A stretch of 64,000 nt of DNA from CAMPKL01 sp963817465 (GCA_963817465.1 CAWFOP010000007.1:372001-436000); one strand, 5' to 3'; counted from the stretch's first letter, positions 42,401 through 52,032 are shown. Numbers and translations are program-made. The notes: generated from the letters alone by a model not told the origin.

Positions 42401-43840
42401 CTAGCTAAAGGTCCTCTCGATCACTGCGCCTCCGAAGTCCGTCAGCTTCTCGTGACGGCCGTTGTGAAGATACCAGAGCTGGTTCTGGTCGAGGCCCAGC
42501 AGGTGCAGCACCGTCGCATGGAAGTCGCGCATCGTGAAGGGATCTTCGACCGCCCGCAGACCCAGCTCGTCGGTCTCGCCGATCGTCCGCCCGCCCCTGA
42601 CGCCTCCGCCGGCCATCCACATCGTGAAGCCGTTCGGGTTGTGATCGCGCCCATTGCCGGATTGTGAGGTGGGCAGGCGGCCGAATTCGGCGCCCCAGAT
42701 CACCAAGGTGTCGTCGAGCAGCCCGCGGCTTTTCAAGTCGTCCAGCAGCCCGCCGATCGGCTTGTCGCTGTGGCCCGCCATCTTCTCGTGATTCTCGACC
42801 AGGTCCTTGTGCGCGTCCCATTGCATCGAGATGGGCCCGCCGCCGGAATAGACCTGCACGAAGCGCACGCCGCGTTCGACCATGCGGCGGGCGAGCAGCA
42901 GGCGGGTCCCAAAGTCGCGCGTGCGGTCCTCGTCCAGCCCGTAGAGCCGCTTTGTGACAGGTGTTTCTTTGGTGAGGTCGACCGCTTCCGGAGCGTAAGA
43001 TTGCATCCGAAAGGCCAGCTCGTACGAGGCGATGCGCGCGGCCATCTCCGAGTCGTACTCTCCCGCGTCCATCTCGTTCATGCGGGCCAGCAGGTCGAGC
43101 GTTTTGCGCTGCCGTTGCTCGCTCATCGAGTTCGGACGATCGAGGTTGAGGATCGGCTTCGGCCCCGGCCGCAGCAGAGTCCCTTGATAAACGGCGGGCA
43201 AGAACCCGGCGCTCCAGCAGGGCGGCCCGCCCTCGGGCGTCCCTTCCGGCTGCGGCATCACGACGTAGGCCGGCAGATTCTCGCTCTCCGAGCCGAGCCC
43301 GTATGTCACCCAGGCGCCCATGCTCGGGTGGGTTGCGAAAATGCGGCCGCAGTGGACCTCGTACATCGCCGGCGCGTGAACCAGGCTGCGGGTCGTGAAC
43401 GAGCGGACGAAGCAAATGTCGTCGACGTGACGCGCGACGTTCGGAAACAATTCCGACACCGGCAATCCGCTTTGCCCGTAGCGCTTGAACTTCCACGGCG
43501 TCGCCAAAATGGGCTGCGAGCCGTCAGTAAATTGACCGCCGACCTTGCCGAAGCCGGCGGGCATCGGCTGGCCGGCCAGGCGCGCAAGCTCGGGCTTCGG
43601 ATCGAAGCTGTCCATCGAACTCGGGGCGCCCACGTTGAAGATGAAGATCACCGACTTGGCGCGGGCGGGGAAATGCGGCGGTTTGGCGGCGAGCGGGTTC
43701 GCAGCAGGCTTGGCGAGGCCTTCCTTCGCGAGCAGGTGCTGCAACGCGAGCGCGCCGAAACCGTTGGCGGCGCCGCGCAGCACATCGCGGCGGCTTGGAC
43801 CGGCGCTGCCGGTGGGCCTAGGGTCGGTAAACAAACTCAT
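42401..43840 (-). CDS. DUF1501 domain protein, Tat-exported
   Basis: About 479 residues from ATG at 43840 (MSLFTDPRPTG). A Tat-like signal (SRRDVLRGAANGFGALALQHL) precedes a DUF1501 domain of the sulfatase/alkaline-phosphatase superfamily: SVIFIFNVGAPSSMDSFDPKPEL, DGSQPILATPW, SFTTRSLVHAPAMYEVHCG, FVQVYSGGGPISMQWDAH and WGAEFGRLPTSQSGNGRDHNP. The biochemical reaction of the family is unknown. Its start lies 23 bases inside the preceding PSD1 gene, the standard paired arrangement in acidobacteria and planctomycetes. Confidence 0.92.
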   Translation of the reverse strand: MSLFTDPRPTGSAGPSRRDVLRGAANGFGALALQHLLAKEGLAKPAANPLAAKPPHFPARAKSVIFIFNVGAPSSMDSFDPKPELARLAGQPMPAGFGKVGGQFTDGSQPILATPWKFKRYGQSGLPVSELFPNVARHVDDICFVRSFTTRSLVHAPAMYEVHCGRIFATHPSMGAWVTYGLGSESENLPAYVVMPQPEGTPEGGPPCWSAGFLPAVYQGTLLRPGPKPILNLDRPNSMSEQRQRKTLDLLARMNEMDAGEYDSEMAARIASYELAFRMQSYAPEAVDLTKETPVTKRLYGLDEDRTRDFGTRLLLARRMVERGVRFVQVYSGGGPISMQWDAHKDLVENHEKMAGHSDKPIGGLLDDLKSRGLLDDTLVIWGAEFGRLPTSQSGNGRDHNPNGFTMWMAGGGVRGGRTIGETDELGLRAVEDPFTMRDFHATVLHLLGLDQNQLWYLHNGRHEKLTDFGGAVIERTFS

Positions 43841-46010
43841 TGCGATTGAGCAGGGCCAGACAGAAGTCCGACAGCCGCGTCTCGTCGTCCGCGAGGAATG
43901 CAACGGCGAGTTGCGCTTCCTTGTTGTTCGGCTCACGAGCCAGAGCGAACAGGTAGGCCTGCCTCGCCTGGCAGCTCTTGTCGGAGCCGCAGACCGCCGC
44001 TACGCGATCGGCGAACGCCGTCGACTGCTGTTGCATGAATTCGCCGTTGAGCAGCGTCAATGCCTGCAGCGCATGCGTCGAGGTCGACCGCGCGGCGCAC
44101 GATGTCATGGTGTCGGGCTGGTCGAAGTTCGCCAGCAGCGGCAGTCTGACCGTCCGCCGATTGAGCAAGTAGAGGCTGCGGCGACGGTGCTGCGCCTCGT
44201 CCGGAGTGACCGGCCACAAGTTGTCGGGTTCGGACTCGCTGAAGATCAGGTCGTAAATCGAACGGTCGATCGGGATCAAGACGGGCTTGCCGCCGATCTC
44301 GAGGTTCAGGCGTCCGGCAACCGCGAGCGCGCTGTCGCGAATGACCTCGGCCTCGAGCCGTCGGCGGTCCGCCCGCCAGTAGAGCTTGTTGTCGGGATCC
44401 TTTTCCGCCTTGGCCGGATCGATCTCGGCCGACTGCCGATAGGCGCTCGAGAGCACGATCATGCGATCGAGCGCCTTGACGCTCCAGCCCATCTCGACGA
44501 ATCGGGACGCCAGGTGATCGAGCAGCTCGGGGTGGCTCACGCCGCCGCCCAGCAGTCCGAAGTTATTGGGGTCCGGCGCGAGACCGCGGCCCATGCGGAA
44601 CTGCCAGATGCGATTCGCCATCACGCGCGCGGTCAAGGGATTCGACTCCGAGGTCAGCCAGCGGGCCAACGCCGCGCGGCGCATCTTCGGGCCTTCCGGC
44701 GGGTCCACGCCGTAGTCGCTCAACGCTGACAAGAACTCGGGCTCGACCGGGTCGAGCGGATGGCGATAGTCGCCGACCTTTAGGATGCGGGTCGTCGGCG
44801 CCTCGTCCATGTTCTTGACGGCATAGGCCGCGCGCGGGGGATCGGGCTTCTCCAACTCGATCGCGTGCATGCGGTTGCGCAGGGCTTGGCGTTGCGCTTT
44901 GACGTCGTCCGGGATCAGCTCCACGACCTCATACCAGGCCGCCTTGAGCTGATCTCCAGCGTCTTCGGCCAGTCGCTTCTGGTCCTCTGACCGGCGAGCC
45001 TTGGGGATCGCCAGCGCGGCGAGCAGCTCCGGCGCAACCTTCTCGCGTTTGATCGCCTCGGCCTGCTCGCGGTACGGCCTCTCGATCTGTTCGAGCTGCG
45101 CCTCGAGCGGCTCGAGGCGCTTCTCGTATGCCTTTAAAGCCGCCTCATACGCCACGATCTCGTCGGTGGGAGCGAGATTGCGTTCGGCGATGTCGGTGGC
45201 CGCGAAGAACGACTGCAATCGGTAGTAGTCGGCCTGCTTGATCGGGTCGAATTTGTGGTCGTGGCAACGCGCGCACTGCACGGTCAGGCCCAGGAAGACT
45301 TGCCCGATCCCGAGGGTCATCTCGGTCAGCACTTCCTGTCGCGCCTCTTCCTTGTCCTGGTTGCCGCCGACCACGTGGCGCGGCCCGGCGCCGTTGAAGC
45401 CGGTCGCGATGAGCGCATCGGCGTCGCCTGGGAACAGCTCGTCGCCGGCGACTTGCTCCTCGACGAAGCGGTTGAACGGCTTGTCCGCGTTGAACGACCG
45501 CACCACATAGTCGCGGTAGCGCCACGCGTCGGTGCGGTACGCATCGAGCTCAAAGCCGTTCGTGTCGGCGTAGCGCACGACATCGAGCCACCTCAGCGCC
45601 CAGCGCTCGCCGTAGTGCGGCGAGTCGAGGAGCCGGTCGACGAGGTTCTCATAAGCGCGTGGGTCGGAGTCGGCGACGAATGCGTCCGCTTCCTCGGGCG
45701 ACGGCGGCAGACCGAGCAAGTCGAGATAGAGCCGCCGGACCAGCGAGCGCTTGTCCAATGCGGGAGAAGGGCTGAGTCCGTTCTTTTCGAGCGCCGCCAA
45801 GACGAACGCGTCAATCGACGTCTTCACCCAAGGCGCGGCGCTCTGCGGAACTGCGGGGCTCGCGATCGGCTGGAACGCCCAGTAGTCGCTTGCGGCGAAG
45901 CAGGGGGCGGTCAACCCGACCGCCAATGCGACGACCAAGACGGCTGCGCCGCCGAACCTCTCTTTGACTGGATTAACCGTGACTGGATTATATGCGGATA
46001 CGCTCAACAA
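43818..46010 (-). CDS. DUF1549/DUF1553 (PSD1) exported protein
   Basis: 730 residues. The start is unclear: no ATG is available, TTG at 46010 gives the longest frame, and a TTG at 45938 would begin directly at the signal helix (VVALAVGLTAPCFA). DUF1549 spans about residues 65-280 (SIDAFVLAALEKNGLSPSPAL, RRLYLDLLGLPPSPEEAD), includes a CARCHDHKFDP motif that could bind haem, a helical middle follows, and DUF1553 covers about 420-690 (RAALARWLTSESNPLTARVMANRIWQ, YLLNRRTVRLPLLANFDQPD). Such proteins are thought to act in polysaccharide or sulfated-glycan use, but the function is not proven. DUF1501 follows with overlap. Confidence 0.92.
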   Translation of the reverse strand: MLSVSAYNPVTVNPVKERFGGAAVLVVALAVGLTAPCFAASDYWAFQPIASPAVPQSAAPWVKTSIDAFVLAALEKNGLSPSPALDKRSLVRRLYLDLLGLPPSPEEADAFVADSDPRAYENLVDRLLDSPHYGERWALRWLDVVRYADTNGFELDAYRTDAWRYRDYVVRSFNADKPFNRFVEEQVAGDELFPGDADALIATGFNGAGPRHVVGGNQDKEEARQEVLTEMTLGIGQVFLGLTVQCARCHDHKFDPIKQADYYRLQSFFAATDIAERNLAPTDEIVAYEAALKAYEKRLEPLEAQLEQIERPYREQAEAIKREKVAPELLAALAIPKARRSEDQKRLAEDAGDQLKAAWYEVVELIPDDVKAQRQALRNRMHAIELEKPDPPRAAYAVKNMDEAPTTRILKVGDYRHPLDPVEPEFLSALSDYGVDPPEGPKMRRAALARWLTSESNPLTARVMANRIWQFRMGRGLAPDPNNFGLLGGGVSHPELLDHLASRFVEMGWSVKALDRMIVLSSAYRQSAEIDPAKAEKDPDNKLYWRADRRRLEAEVIRDSALAVAGRLNLEIGGKPVLIPIDRSIYDLIFSESEPDNLWPVTPDEAQHRRRSLYLLNRRTVRLPLLANFDQPDTMTSCAARSTSTHALQALTLLNGEFMQQQSTAFADRVAAVCGSDKSCQARQAYLFALAREPNNKEAQLAVAFLADDETRLSDFCLALLNRNEFVYRP
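45965..45992 (-). promoter_or_regulatory. -10-like element with overlapping direct repeat upstream of the PSD1 gene
   Basis: On the minus strand TATAAT lies at 45992-45987. On the plus strand TGACTGGATTA occurs at 45965-45975 and again at 45980-45990, a 15-base period, the second copy overlapping the -10. This looks like a promoter with a repressor site. If used, the transcript starts inside the long reading frame and the true PSD1 start must be the later TTG. Confidence 0.45.
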
Positions 46011-46043
46011 TAAAACCGCCGCCCCGCGGGTGCGAGGCGGCGG
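46009..46043 (-). terminator. Rho-independent terminator of the TonB-dependent receptor gene
   Basis: CCGCCGCC and GGCGGCGG form an 8-bp stem around a 12-base loop; read on the minus strand it is followed by GGTTTTATT. It lies about 25 bases past the receptor stop and separates that transcript from PSD1. Confidence 0.8.
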
Positions 46044-46066
46044 AATCGAGTTGACCTAGCTGTCGC

Positions 46067-49000
46067 TTACCAGATGAAGCGAGCGCTGTATTGCAATTCA
46101 CGCCCGGAGTGCGTGTTGAGTTGGTTGGTGATCGCGCCGAAATCGCCCGACGTCACGCTGGTGTTGGGGTTGGCGCCCATGAAGCTGTTCGTGAGGTTGT
46201 AGGCCTCCATGCGAAGCTCCATCGCCACCTTTTCGGTGATATTGAACTTCTTGTTGAAGGTCATGTCGATGTTGCTGAACGAAGGTCCGCGCAGCCCGCC
46301 ATAGGTCCATGGGTTCGACCGGCGAGTAAACGCCGGCAGCCGCTCGAAGGCGTCGGTGTTGAACCAGCGCTCGCGCGTCGGATTGCTGAGCTTCGGATCT
46401 CCGTTCACCACGGCGCCGCCGAAGTTCAGGATTTCTCCGCTCAGGTAAGTGTAGATGCCGCTGATCGACCAGCCGCCTACAACGGCGTCGAGAGCCTTGT
46501 GCATGCCCCCGCCGAACTGCCGGCCCCTGCCGAACGGCAGTTCGTAGATGCCGGCGATGTTGAGCTTCTGGCCGTTCTGTTGATCGGTCTGATAGCTCAG
46601 GTTGCGGTCGTACTGATCGACATCGTCGTAGAAGTCTTGGTTCTGGCCGACGCTGTAGTTGTACCCGACCAGGAAGTTGAAGCCGTTGGCGAAGGGCCGT
46701 TGTAGCTTCAACTGGAAGGCCTTATACCGCTCGTGACGGAAACCGGTTCCCTGCAAGGGAATGTCGTCGTACTGCGGATAGGGCTTAAGCAGGCTGCCGA
46801 CCGAGACCTTCTTGGTGTTGCACAGCGATCCGGGGCAGAACTCCTGCGGGACCCCGTAGAACGGATTGTCGACGCTTTGGTTGAGAGCCGAACCGTTGGC
46901 GTAGCTGATGCGCGGGTCTGTGAGGTTCAGGTTGATGTCACGCGAGTGGTCGAAACCGAAGTTCATGAAGAACGTCGCGTCCATCACCACGCGGCCGATC
47001 AACTCGCGCTGCAAGGTGAGGTTGATGCGATCGTTTTGGCCGGTCTTGAGGTTTTGATCGAAGAAGACGCCCTCGCCGCTGCCGACGATGGCATACTCGC
47101 CATACTTCTTGCCGTAGGGCTCGATCAGCGGATTGGCGTTGGCGCCGCCGGAAGGGTACGGATCAGAGAATTGAGACCTGGGGATGCCCTCGAGCAAGCC
47201 CAAAGGAGTGGTTGTGGCGGTAAAGCCTGGGTACGGGGTCGAGCCCAAAATCCCGACCGCATCACGGTTCTGAACCGCCGGCACGGCGAAGCGCGCGTAG
47301 CCGATCCGCAGGGCGGTGACGTTGTTGAGCCGAATGGCGATTCCCGCGCGGGGCAAGAAGAGATTCTTCTGCGGGTTCCAGGTGTAGCGGTTGTCGCTGT
47401 CAGTGAAGCGCCAAGCGCCGTTGATCGCGAGCGGCTCGTTGCGCAGCGCCAGGGCTTCCTCGGGGAACGCCCCCATGTTGTCGATCACGCCCTGCAGGGG
47501 AACGCCGAAGTCCATGTAGCGTGAGAGACGGTTCTCCGGGTCGCGCATGCCCGTCTCATACTCCCAGCGCAGGCCGAGGTTCAACGTCACGCGCTGCGTG
47601 ATTTTGTAGTCGTCCTGCACATAAAAGCCGTAGACATCGACGTGCGGACGGTTGACCGGTACGGTCTGCACCCGGCTGGTGCTGTCGCTGACCGTGCCGA
47701 GCATCATCGATGCATAGGCGTCGCCGAGCGAAGCCGTGTTCGGCGAGTAGATCGTATCGGCGGTTTCGTCCGGATCGAACCGGAAGATCATGCCGCGCGG
47801 CCGCGAGGCGTCCACGCGCTGGGCGCGGTATTGATGGCCGAACTTGAGGTAGTGCTTCCCGGCGGTCTTCGAGAGTTTGACGTCCCAGTTGTAGGTGTAG
47901 GGAACCTGGTACCAGTAGCCCGAGCGGCCGAAGCGCGAGCGAGAATCGGCGCGGACGTCGATCTCCGGGTGATAGACCTTCGGGATGTCCCGCACGTGCG
48001 AGGCGTACCAATCGTTGCCGGGCCACAACTCGGCCAGACCCTCCGAGCCGATTTCGACTTCGGGCGCGTCGAACGAGTCGTTGATCTTCGACCACGACCC
48101 GCGCACGTTGAAGACGGTCGTCGGGTTCATGGTCCAGACTACGTCGCCGGAGGTCTGCCAGGTGTTGCGGGCCGAGCCGGCGCGCGGCTGCAAGACCGAA
48201 CCGCCGGTGTAGTCGGGATCGGTCTGGCTGGTCTTGAAGCGGCTGATGCGCCCGAAGACCTTGACGTTGTCGGAGACGTTGTAGTCGGTGCGGTTCGAGA
48301 AGTTGTAGTACTTGAACTGCTGCGGATAGGTGTAGCGGAAGTTGTTACGGCCGCTGGCGTTGTCGCCCGCGTTGTTGGGATCCCACAGGTTGCCGACGAC
48401 TTCGCGGGCGGTGGTGTCGAGGCGAGTCTGCGGAATCACGTTGTTCGCGAAGCGCTCGCGGGTCGACGTGTTCGACCCGGTAATCACGGTCGTGAAGGGA
48501 TCGTAGATCTCGCGCAGACCGCCGCTGCCGTTGAAGCTGTTTGAGAAGTCGCCGTTGCGCTCGGCGCTGGTGGGCATCGTCAAGGCCGTCGAAATCGGCT
48601 GCCGGGTGTTCTGGCCTTCGTAGGCGAAGAAGTTGAACACCTTGTTCTTGACGATCGGGTTTCCCGACGTCACACCCCAAACGCTGCGCCGCACAACCGA
48701 AGCGTTTGATGTCAAGGGATTCGGCCGGGCGTTGAGCGCCGGATTGCGGCCCAGGTAGTAAGCCGAGCCGTGGAAGTCGTTGGTGCCGCTCTTCATCTGA
48801 ACGGAGATAATGCCGCCGGCGGAGTGGCCGAACTCGGCGTCCACGGCGTTTTGCTGCACATTGACCTCGCTGACGGCGTCCATCGCGGGCACATAGGTGC
48901 CCTTGGCGCCGACGAGCTGTGGAACGCCGTCGAGCAAGATGTTGTTCTTACGGTCGGTGTTGCCGCCGACGTCCATCTGGCTGGCCGCCCAGTGGTGATA

Positions 49001-49522
49001 CGGGCTGGTCTCGGCCCCGCCGCGGTAGTTGACCGCCGGGTCGAGCTGGGCCAACAGGAACGGATTCCGGTGAATGATCGGCAACTCCGACGACATCTTC
49101 GTGTCGAGAGTCGTCTCCATGGTCGTCGTGTTGAATTTGACCGCCACCGGCGCTTCTTCGACCGTGACGACTTCGGCGACGGCGCCCAGTTCCATCGCGG
49201 CGTTCACCGTGATGTCGGCGCGCGTCTGCACCAGGATGTTCCGCTGCACAAAGGTGTGGAAGCCGTCGACCTCAACTGTGAGCTCGTAGGTTCCGGGAAG
49301 GACGAAGTCGAACAGGTATTGACCGACTTCGTTGGTTTGTCGACGAACTTCAACGTTCGTGTTTACATTGCGAAGAGTGACATTGGCGGCGGGAATGACC
49401 GCGCCGCTGGTATCACTGACGACTCCCCGTACGCGGCCGCGCAATTCCTGCGCGGGGACCACGACGGCGAACAGCATCGTTGCCAGCGCAAGCGCTAGCA
49501 GCATCCGAACAGATTTTTGAGA
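46067..49522 (-). CDS. Oar-like TonB-dependent receptor with carboxypeptidase-regulatory domain
   Basis: About 1151 residues from ATG at 49522 (MSQKSVRMLLALALATMLFAVVVPAQ, a signal peptide); a Met 12 codons upstream is less likely. An N-terminal CarboxypepD_reg/Cna-B-like domain (GRVRGVVSDTSGAVIPAANVTLRN) is followed by a plug (LLAQLDPAVNYRGGAE, NILLDGVPQLVGAKG, VNVQQNAVDAEFGHSAGGII) and a 22-strand-type barrel ending ELQYSARFIW, with the terminal aromatic that guides outer membrane assembly. This is the expanded receptor family of Acidobacteria, probably importing glycan fragments or secreted-protein-bound ligands. It is divergent from a membrane-anchored regulator gene. Confidence 0.93.
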   Translation of the reverse strand, partial: SQKSVRMLLALALATMLFAVVVPAQELRGRVRGVVSDTSGAVIPAANVTLRNVNTNVEVRRQTNEVGQYLFDFVLPGTYELTVEVDGFHTFVQRNILVQTRADITVNAAMELGAVAEVVTVEEAPVAVKFNTTTMETTLDTKMSSELPIIHRNPFLLAQLDPAVNYRGGAETSPYHHWAASQMDVGGNTDRKNNILLDGVPQLVGAKGTYVPAMDAVSEVNVQQNAVDAEFGHSAGGIISVQMKSGTNDFHGSAYYLGRNPALNARPNPLTSNASVVRRSVWGVTSGNPIVKNKVFNFFAYEGQNTRQPISTALTMPTSAERNGDFSNSFNGSGGLREIYDPFTTVITGSNTSTRERFANNVIPQTRLDTTAREVVGNLWDPNNAGDNASGRNNFRYTYPQQFKYYNFSNRTDYNVSDNVKVFGRISRFKTSQTDPDYTGGSVLQPRAGSARNTWQTSGDVVWTMNPTTVFNVRGSWSKINDSFDAPEVEIGSEGLAELWPGNDWYASHVRDIPKVYHPEIDVRADSRSRFGRSGYWYQVPYTYNWDVKLSKTAGKHYLKFGHQYRAQRVDASRPRGMIFRFDPDETADTIYSPNTASLGDAYASMMLGTVSDSTSRVQTVPVNRPHVDVYGFYVQDDYKITQRVTLNLGLRWEYETGMRDPENRLSRYMDFGVPLQGVIDNMGAFPEEALALRNEPLAINGAWRFTDSDNRYTWNPQKNLFLPRAGIAIRLNNVTALRIGYARFAVPAVQNRDAVGILGSTPYPGFTATTTPLGLLEGIPRSQFSDPYPSGGANANPLIEPYGKKYGEYAIVGSGEGVFFDQNLKTGQNDRINLTLQRELIGRVVMDATFFMNFGFDHSRDINLNLTDPRISYANGSALNQSVDNPFYGVPQEFCPGSLCNTKKVSVGSLLKPYPQYDDIPLQGTGFRHERYKAFQLKLQRPFANGFNFLVGYNYSVGQNQDFYDDVDQYDRNLSYQTDQQNGQKLNIAGIYELPFGRGRQFGGGMHKALDAVVGGWSISGIYTYLSGEILNFGGAVVNGDPKLSNPTRERWFNTDAFERLPAFTRRSNPWTYGGLRGPSFSNIDMTFNKKFNITEKVAMELRMEAYNLTNSFMGANPNTSVTSGDFGAITNQLNTHSGRELQYSARFIW

Positions 49523-49741
49523 CATTACCCCTAACGTCCTGACTGATTCGTTATCCATTCGCGAATTCGCCTACTGCCGAATCGGCTGGGCGAGCTCGCA
49601 TTTCTCTAAGCGTCCAACCCCTGGACACCCACGTTCTTGATTTTCAAGACGCGCCGCCAATTCTAGTCCTCTTTGCCTCAACTCGCAAGTTACTAGGTGT
49701 ATCAGCATGTAACTTCTCCCCAAATCACTGATAAAGCGGTG

Positions 49742-49757
49742 TATAATCCCGACCGTG
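49742..49757 (+). promoter_or_regulatory. -10 element just before the regulator GTG (possible leaderless start)
   Basis: TATAAT at 49742-49747 is followed by seven bases and then the GTG start at 49755. Normal spacing from -10 to transcription start puts the RNA 5' end at or within a base or two of the GTG, so the mRNA may have no leader. No good -35 was found at 17 bases. Confidence 0.55.
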
Positions 49758-51014
49758 GCCCCTGAGGCGCAACTGCCGCGTTACTGCCGAGAGGCCGTCG
49801 AGAGAGTCCTCGCCAGCGATACGTTGCGGAGTTCCAACTCGCTGCGGAAGCTGTTGGAGTACTTGACCGACAAGACCTTGGCCGGCGCCGCCGAGGATCT
49901 CAAGGAGTTCACGATCGGCGTCGAAGCTCTCGAGCGCCCGGAGAACTACGATCCCCAGGTCGATCCCTCCGTTCGGGTTCAAGTGAGCCGGCTACGCCGA
50001 AAACTCGCCCGCTACTACGAAGAAGAAAGCCCGCAGGACCCCGTCCGAATCTCCCTTCCCAAGCGCCAGTTTCGGCTCGTGTTTGACGAGATCGCGGAGA
50101 GCGGCGATGCGGCGCCCGCTCCCGGCCGGCCGGGCGGCGGCTTCAACGTCCGGCTCGGTATCGGGATCGGAGTCGCGGTCGCGGTGCTGGCGGCGTTCTT
50201 TCTCGGGGAGGCCTATTCAGGCCGCGGAGATGCGTCGACCCTGGCCGCGAATGTTCCCTTCAGCGCGCCAATGCGCGAATTTTGGCGGCCCTATTTGGAA
50301 AGCGACACGCCCCCGACGGTGGCGCTCGGCGTCGCTCTGTTCGTCCGCGTGCCGGGAACGCCGGTGACCTACTTGCGCCAATCGCAGATCAATTCTTGGC
50401 CTCCGCGCGAAGAGACGCCGGGACTGGCGGCGCTGAGCTCGGCGCTTGGCGACGGCTCCGACCCGCAGGCGATCTACAACTACTGCGGCGTGGGCGAGGC
50501 GATCGCAGCCTTCCTTGTCGGGCGGAACCTGCTGGCCGGCGGGCTCGACGCCCCGATCGTTCGCAGCAACGCCTTCTCTTGGGACGAAGCCCAGTCCGGC
50601 AATCTGATCTTCGTCGGCCCTCCGAAATACAACACACTCATTCGAACAGGCGCCTTCGAGCGAAATTTCCGCGTGGTGGAAGGCGGGATCGAGAACCTCG
50701 AGCCGCTCAACGGCGAACCGAATTTCTACGGCAAACGGGAAGAGCCTACCGGACGCCCGGGCATGGCGCATGCCTTGATTTCACGCTTCCCGAACAAGCA
50801 CGGCGGCGTCGTGACCATCCTGGCCAGCAACGACGGCACGGGCACCTGGGGAGCGGCGGAATATTTGACGCAGCCCGAGCTCATCAAGAGCTTGGTCGAA
50901 AAGCTGCGCGGGGCCGACGGCGAGGCGCCCAAGGCTTTCGAAGTCGTACTGCGGGTGCGCTGCGACCTGGACTATCCCCTCGATATCACCTACGTCACCC
51001 ATCGGGCCTACTAG
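49755..51014 (+). CDS. Membrane-anchored regulator-like protein with winged-helix-type N-terminus
   Basis: 419 residues. Residues 1-110 (LRSSNSLRKLLEYLTDKTLAG, DLKEFTIGVEALERPENYDP, PSVRVQVSRLRRKLARYYEEE) match a DNA-binding-like domain repeatedly seen next to Oar-type receptors in acidobacteria, resembling the OmpR/SARP winged helix. One membrane helix follows (RLGIGIGVAVAVLAAFFLG), then a soluble region of about 270 residues, presumably periplasmic, with no named fold (NLIFVGPPKYNTLIRTG). It could be a one-component membrane regulator of the divergent receptor gene. The GTG start is the only sensible one in frame. Confidence 0.75.
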   Translation: MAPEAQLPRYCREAVERVLASDTLRSSNSLRKLLEYLTDKTLAGAAEDLKEFTIGVEALERPENYDPQVDPSVRVQVSRLRRKLARYYEEESPQDPVRISLPKRQFRLVFDEIAESGDAAPAPGRPGGGFNVRLGIGIGVAVAVLAAFFLGEAYSGRGDASTLAANVPFSAPMREFWRPYLESDTPPTVALGVALFVRVPGTPVTYLRQSQINSWPPREETPGLAALSSALGDGSDPQAIYNYCGVGEAIAAFLVGRNLLAGGLDAPIVRSNAFSWDEAQSGNLIFVGPPKYNTLIRTGAFERNFRVVEGGIENLEPLNGEPNFYGKREEPTGRPGMAHALISRFPNKHGGVVTILASNDGTGTWGAAEYLTQPELIKSLVEKLRGADGEAPKAFEVVLRVRCDLDYPLDITYVTHRAY

Positions 51015-51020
51015 CCGAGG

Positions 51021-52001
51021 CTAGATGCCTTCTCGCACGACGCCGCTCAAAGCCTCGAGAAACGACAGCAGGTCCGCCTTCTCTTGATCGCTCAGATCCA
51101 GCGGCTGCATGTCGAAGTCAAGGTTGGGGTTCTCGTGTCCCCCTTTGTCGTAGAAGTCGATGACATCTTTCAACGTCGCGAGGCTTCCGTCGTGCATGAA
51201 GGGTCCGTTCCCGGCGACCTCGCGCAGCGTCGGCGTCTTGAACGCGCCTCGATCCTCCTCCCGGCCGGTCACCTTGAAGCGGCCGGGATCCGGCGTCGCG
51301 GAGTCCTGCCCGACGCCGGTGTCGTGGAATTGCTCGTCGGTTAGATTCGGCCCCAGGTGGCAGATCCCGCACGAAGCTTTGTTGCGAAAGACGTCGAGCC
51401 CGCGCAATTGCTGCTTGGAAAGCGCCGCCGCGTCGCCGGCGACGTAGCGATCATAGGGGGAATCGCCGGATACGATCGACCGCACATAGCTGGCCAACGC
51501 CATCGCGATGCTGTCGCGCTCGGGCTCGTTCTCAAACGCGTCGCGGAAGTCCCGCGAGTACTCCGGGTCTTCCCGCAGGCGGTTTACGAGCGTGTCGATC
51601 TCGAGATCCATCTCGATCGGATTCTCGATGGGCTGCACGACTTGATTTTCGATCGATGGCGCGCGGCCGTCCCAGAAAAACGAGCGCCCGTAGCCGCGAT
51701 TGATCAGTCTCGGCGAGCGGCGCGTTCCCGTTTGGCCGCCGACGCCCACCGCGAGCGGCTTTTCGTCCGCGAAGCCGTGCTTTGGGTCGTGACAGGTCGC
51801 GCAGGACAGGGTGTTGTCGCGCGACAGACGCCGGTCGAAGAACAGTTTGCGGCCCAAGTTGATCTTCGCTTTCGTCAGCGGGTTCCGGGCAGGAACAGGC
51901 ATGTAGGCGTCCAACCCCAGCGGCGGGTCGGTCGCCCCCAGCGCAATCGCGCAAGAAATCGCGATCACGGTCAGCCGAAACAGCCGGTGAGAAGACTCCA
52001 T
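51021..52001 (-). CDS. Di-haem cytochrome c peroxidase family (MauG/CcpA)
   Basis: About 326 residues from ATG at 52001 (MESSHRLFRLTVIAISCAIALGA, signal peptide). Two haem c motifs: CATCH in RDNTLSCATCHDPKHGFAD and CGICH in NKASCGICHLGPNLTD. TGTRRSPRLINRGYGRSFFWDGRA and FKTPTLREVAGNGPFMHDGSLATLKDVIDFYDKGG are typical of the MauG-like peroxidase branch. It reduces peroxide with electrons from small cytochromes, or oxidises another substrate, in the periplasm. It is divergent from a multihaem cytochrome with only 31 bp between the starts. Confidence 0.93.
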   Translation of the reverse strand: MESSHRLFRLTVIAISCAIALGATDPPLGLDAYMPVPARNPLTKAKINLGRKLFFDRRLSRDNTLSCATCHDPKHGFADEKPLAVGVGGQTGTRRSPRLINRGYGRSFFWDGRAPSIENQVVQPIENPIEMDLEIDTLVNRLREDPEYSRDFRDAFENEPERDSIAMALASYVRSIVSGDSPYDRYVAGDAAALSKQQLRGLDVFRNKASCGICHLGPNLTDEQFHDTGVGQDSATPDPGRFKVTGREEDRGAFKTPTLREVAGNGPFMHDGSLATLKDVIDFYDKGGHENPNLDFDMQPLDLSDQEKADLLSFLEALSGVVREGI

Positions 52002-52032
52002 GGCGGCGACAGTATTATAAGGTTCGCCTTTG

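Noticed and set aside
42770..43849. 359-codon plus-strand ORF opposite DUF1501
   Set aside because: Reverse-strand shadow without motifs.
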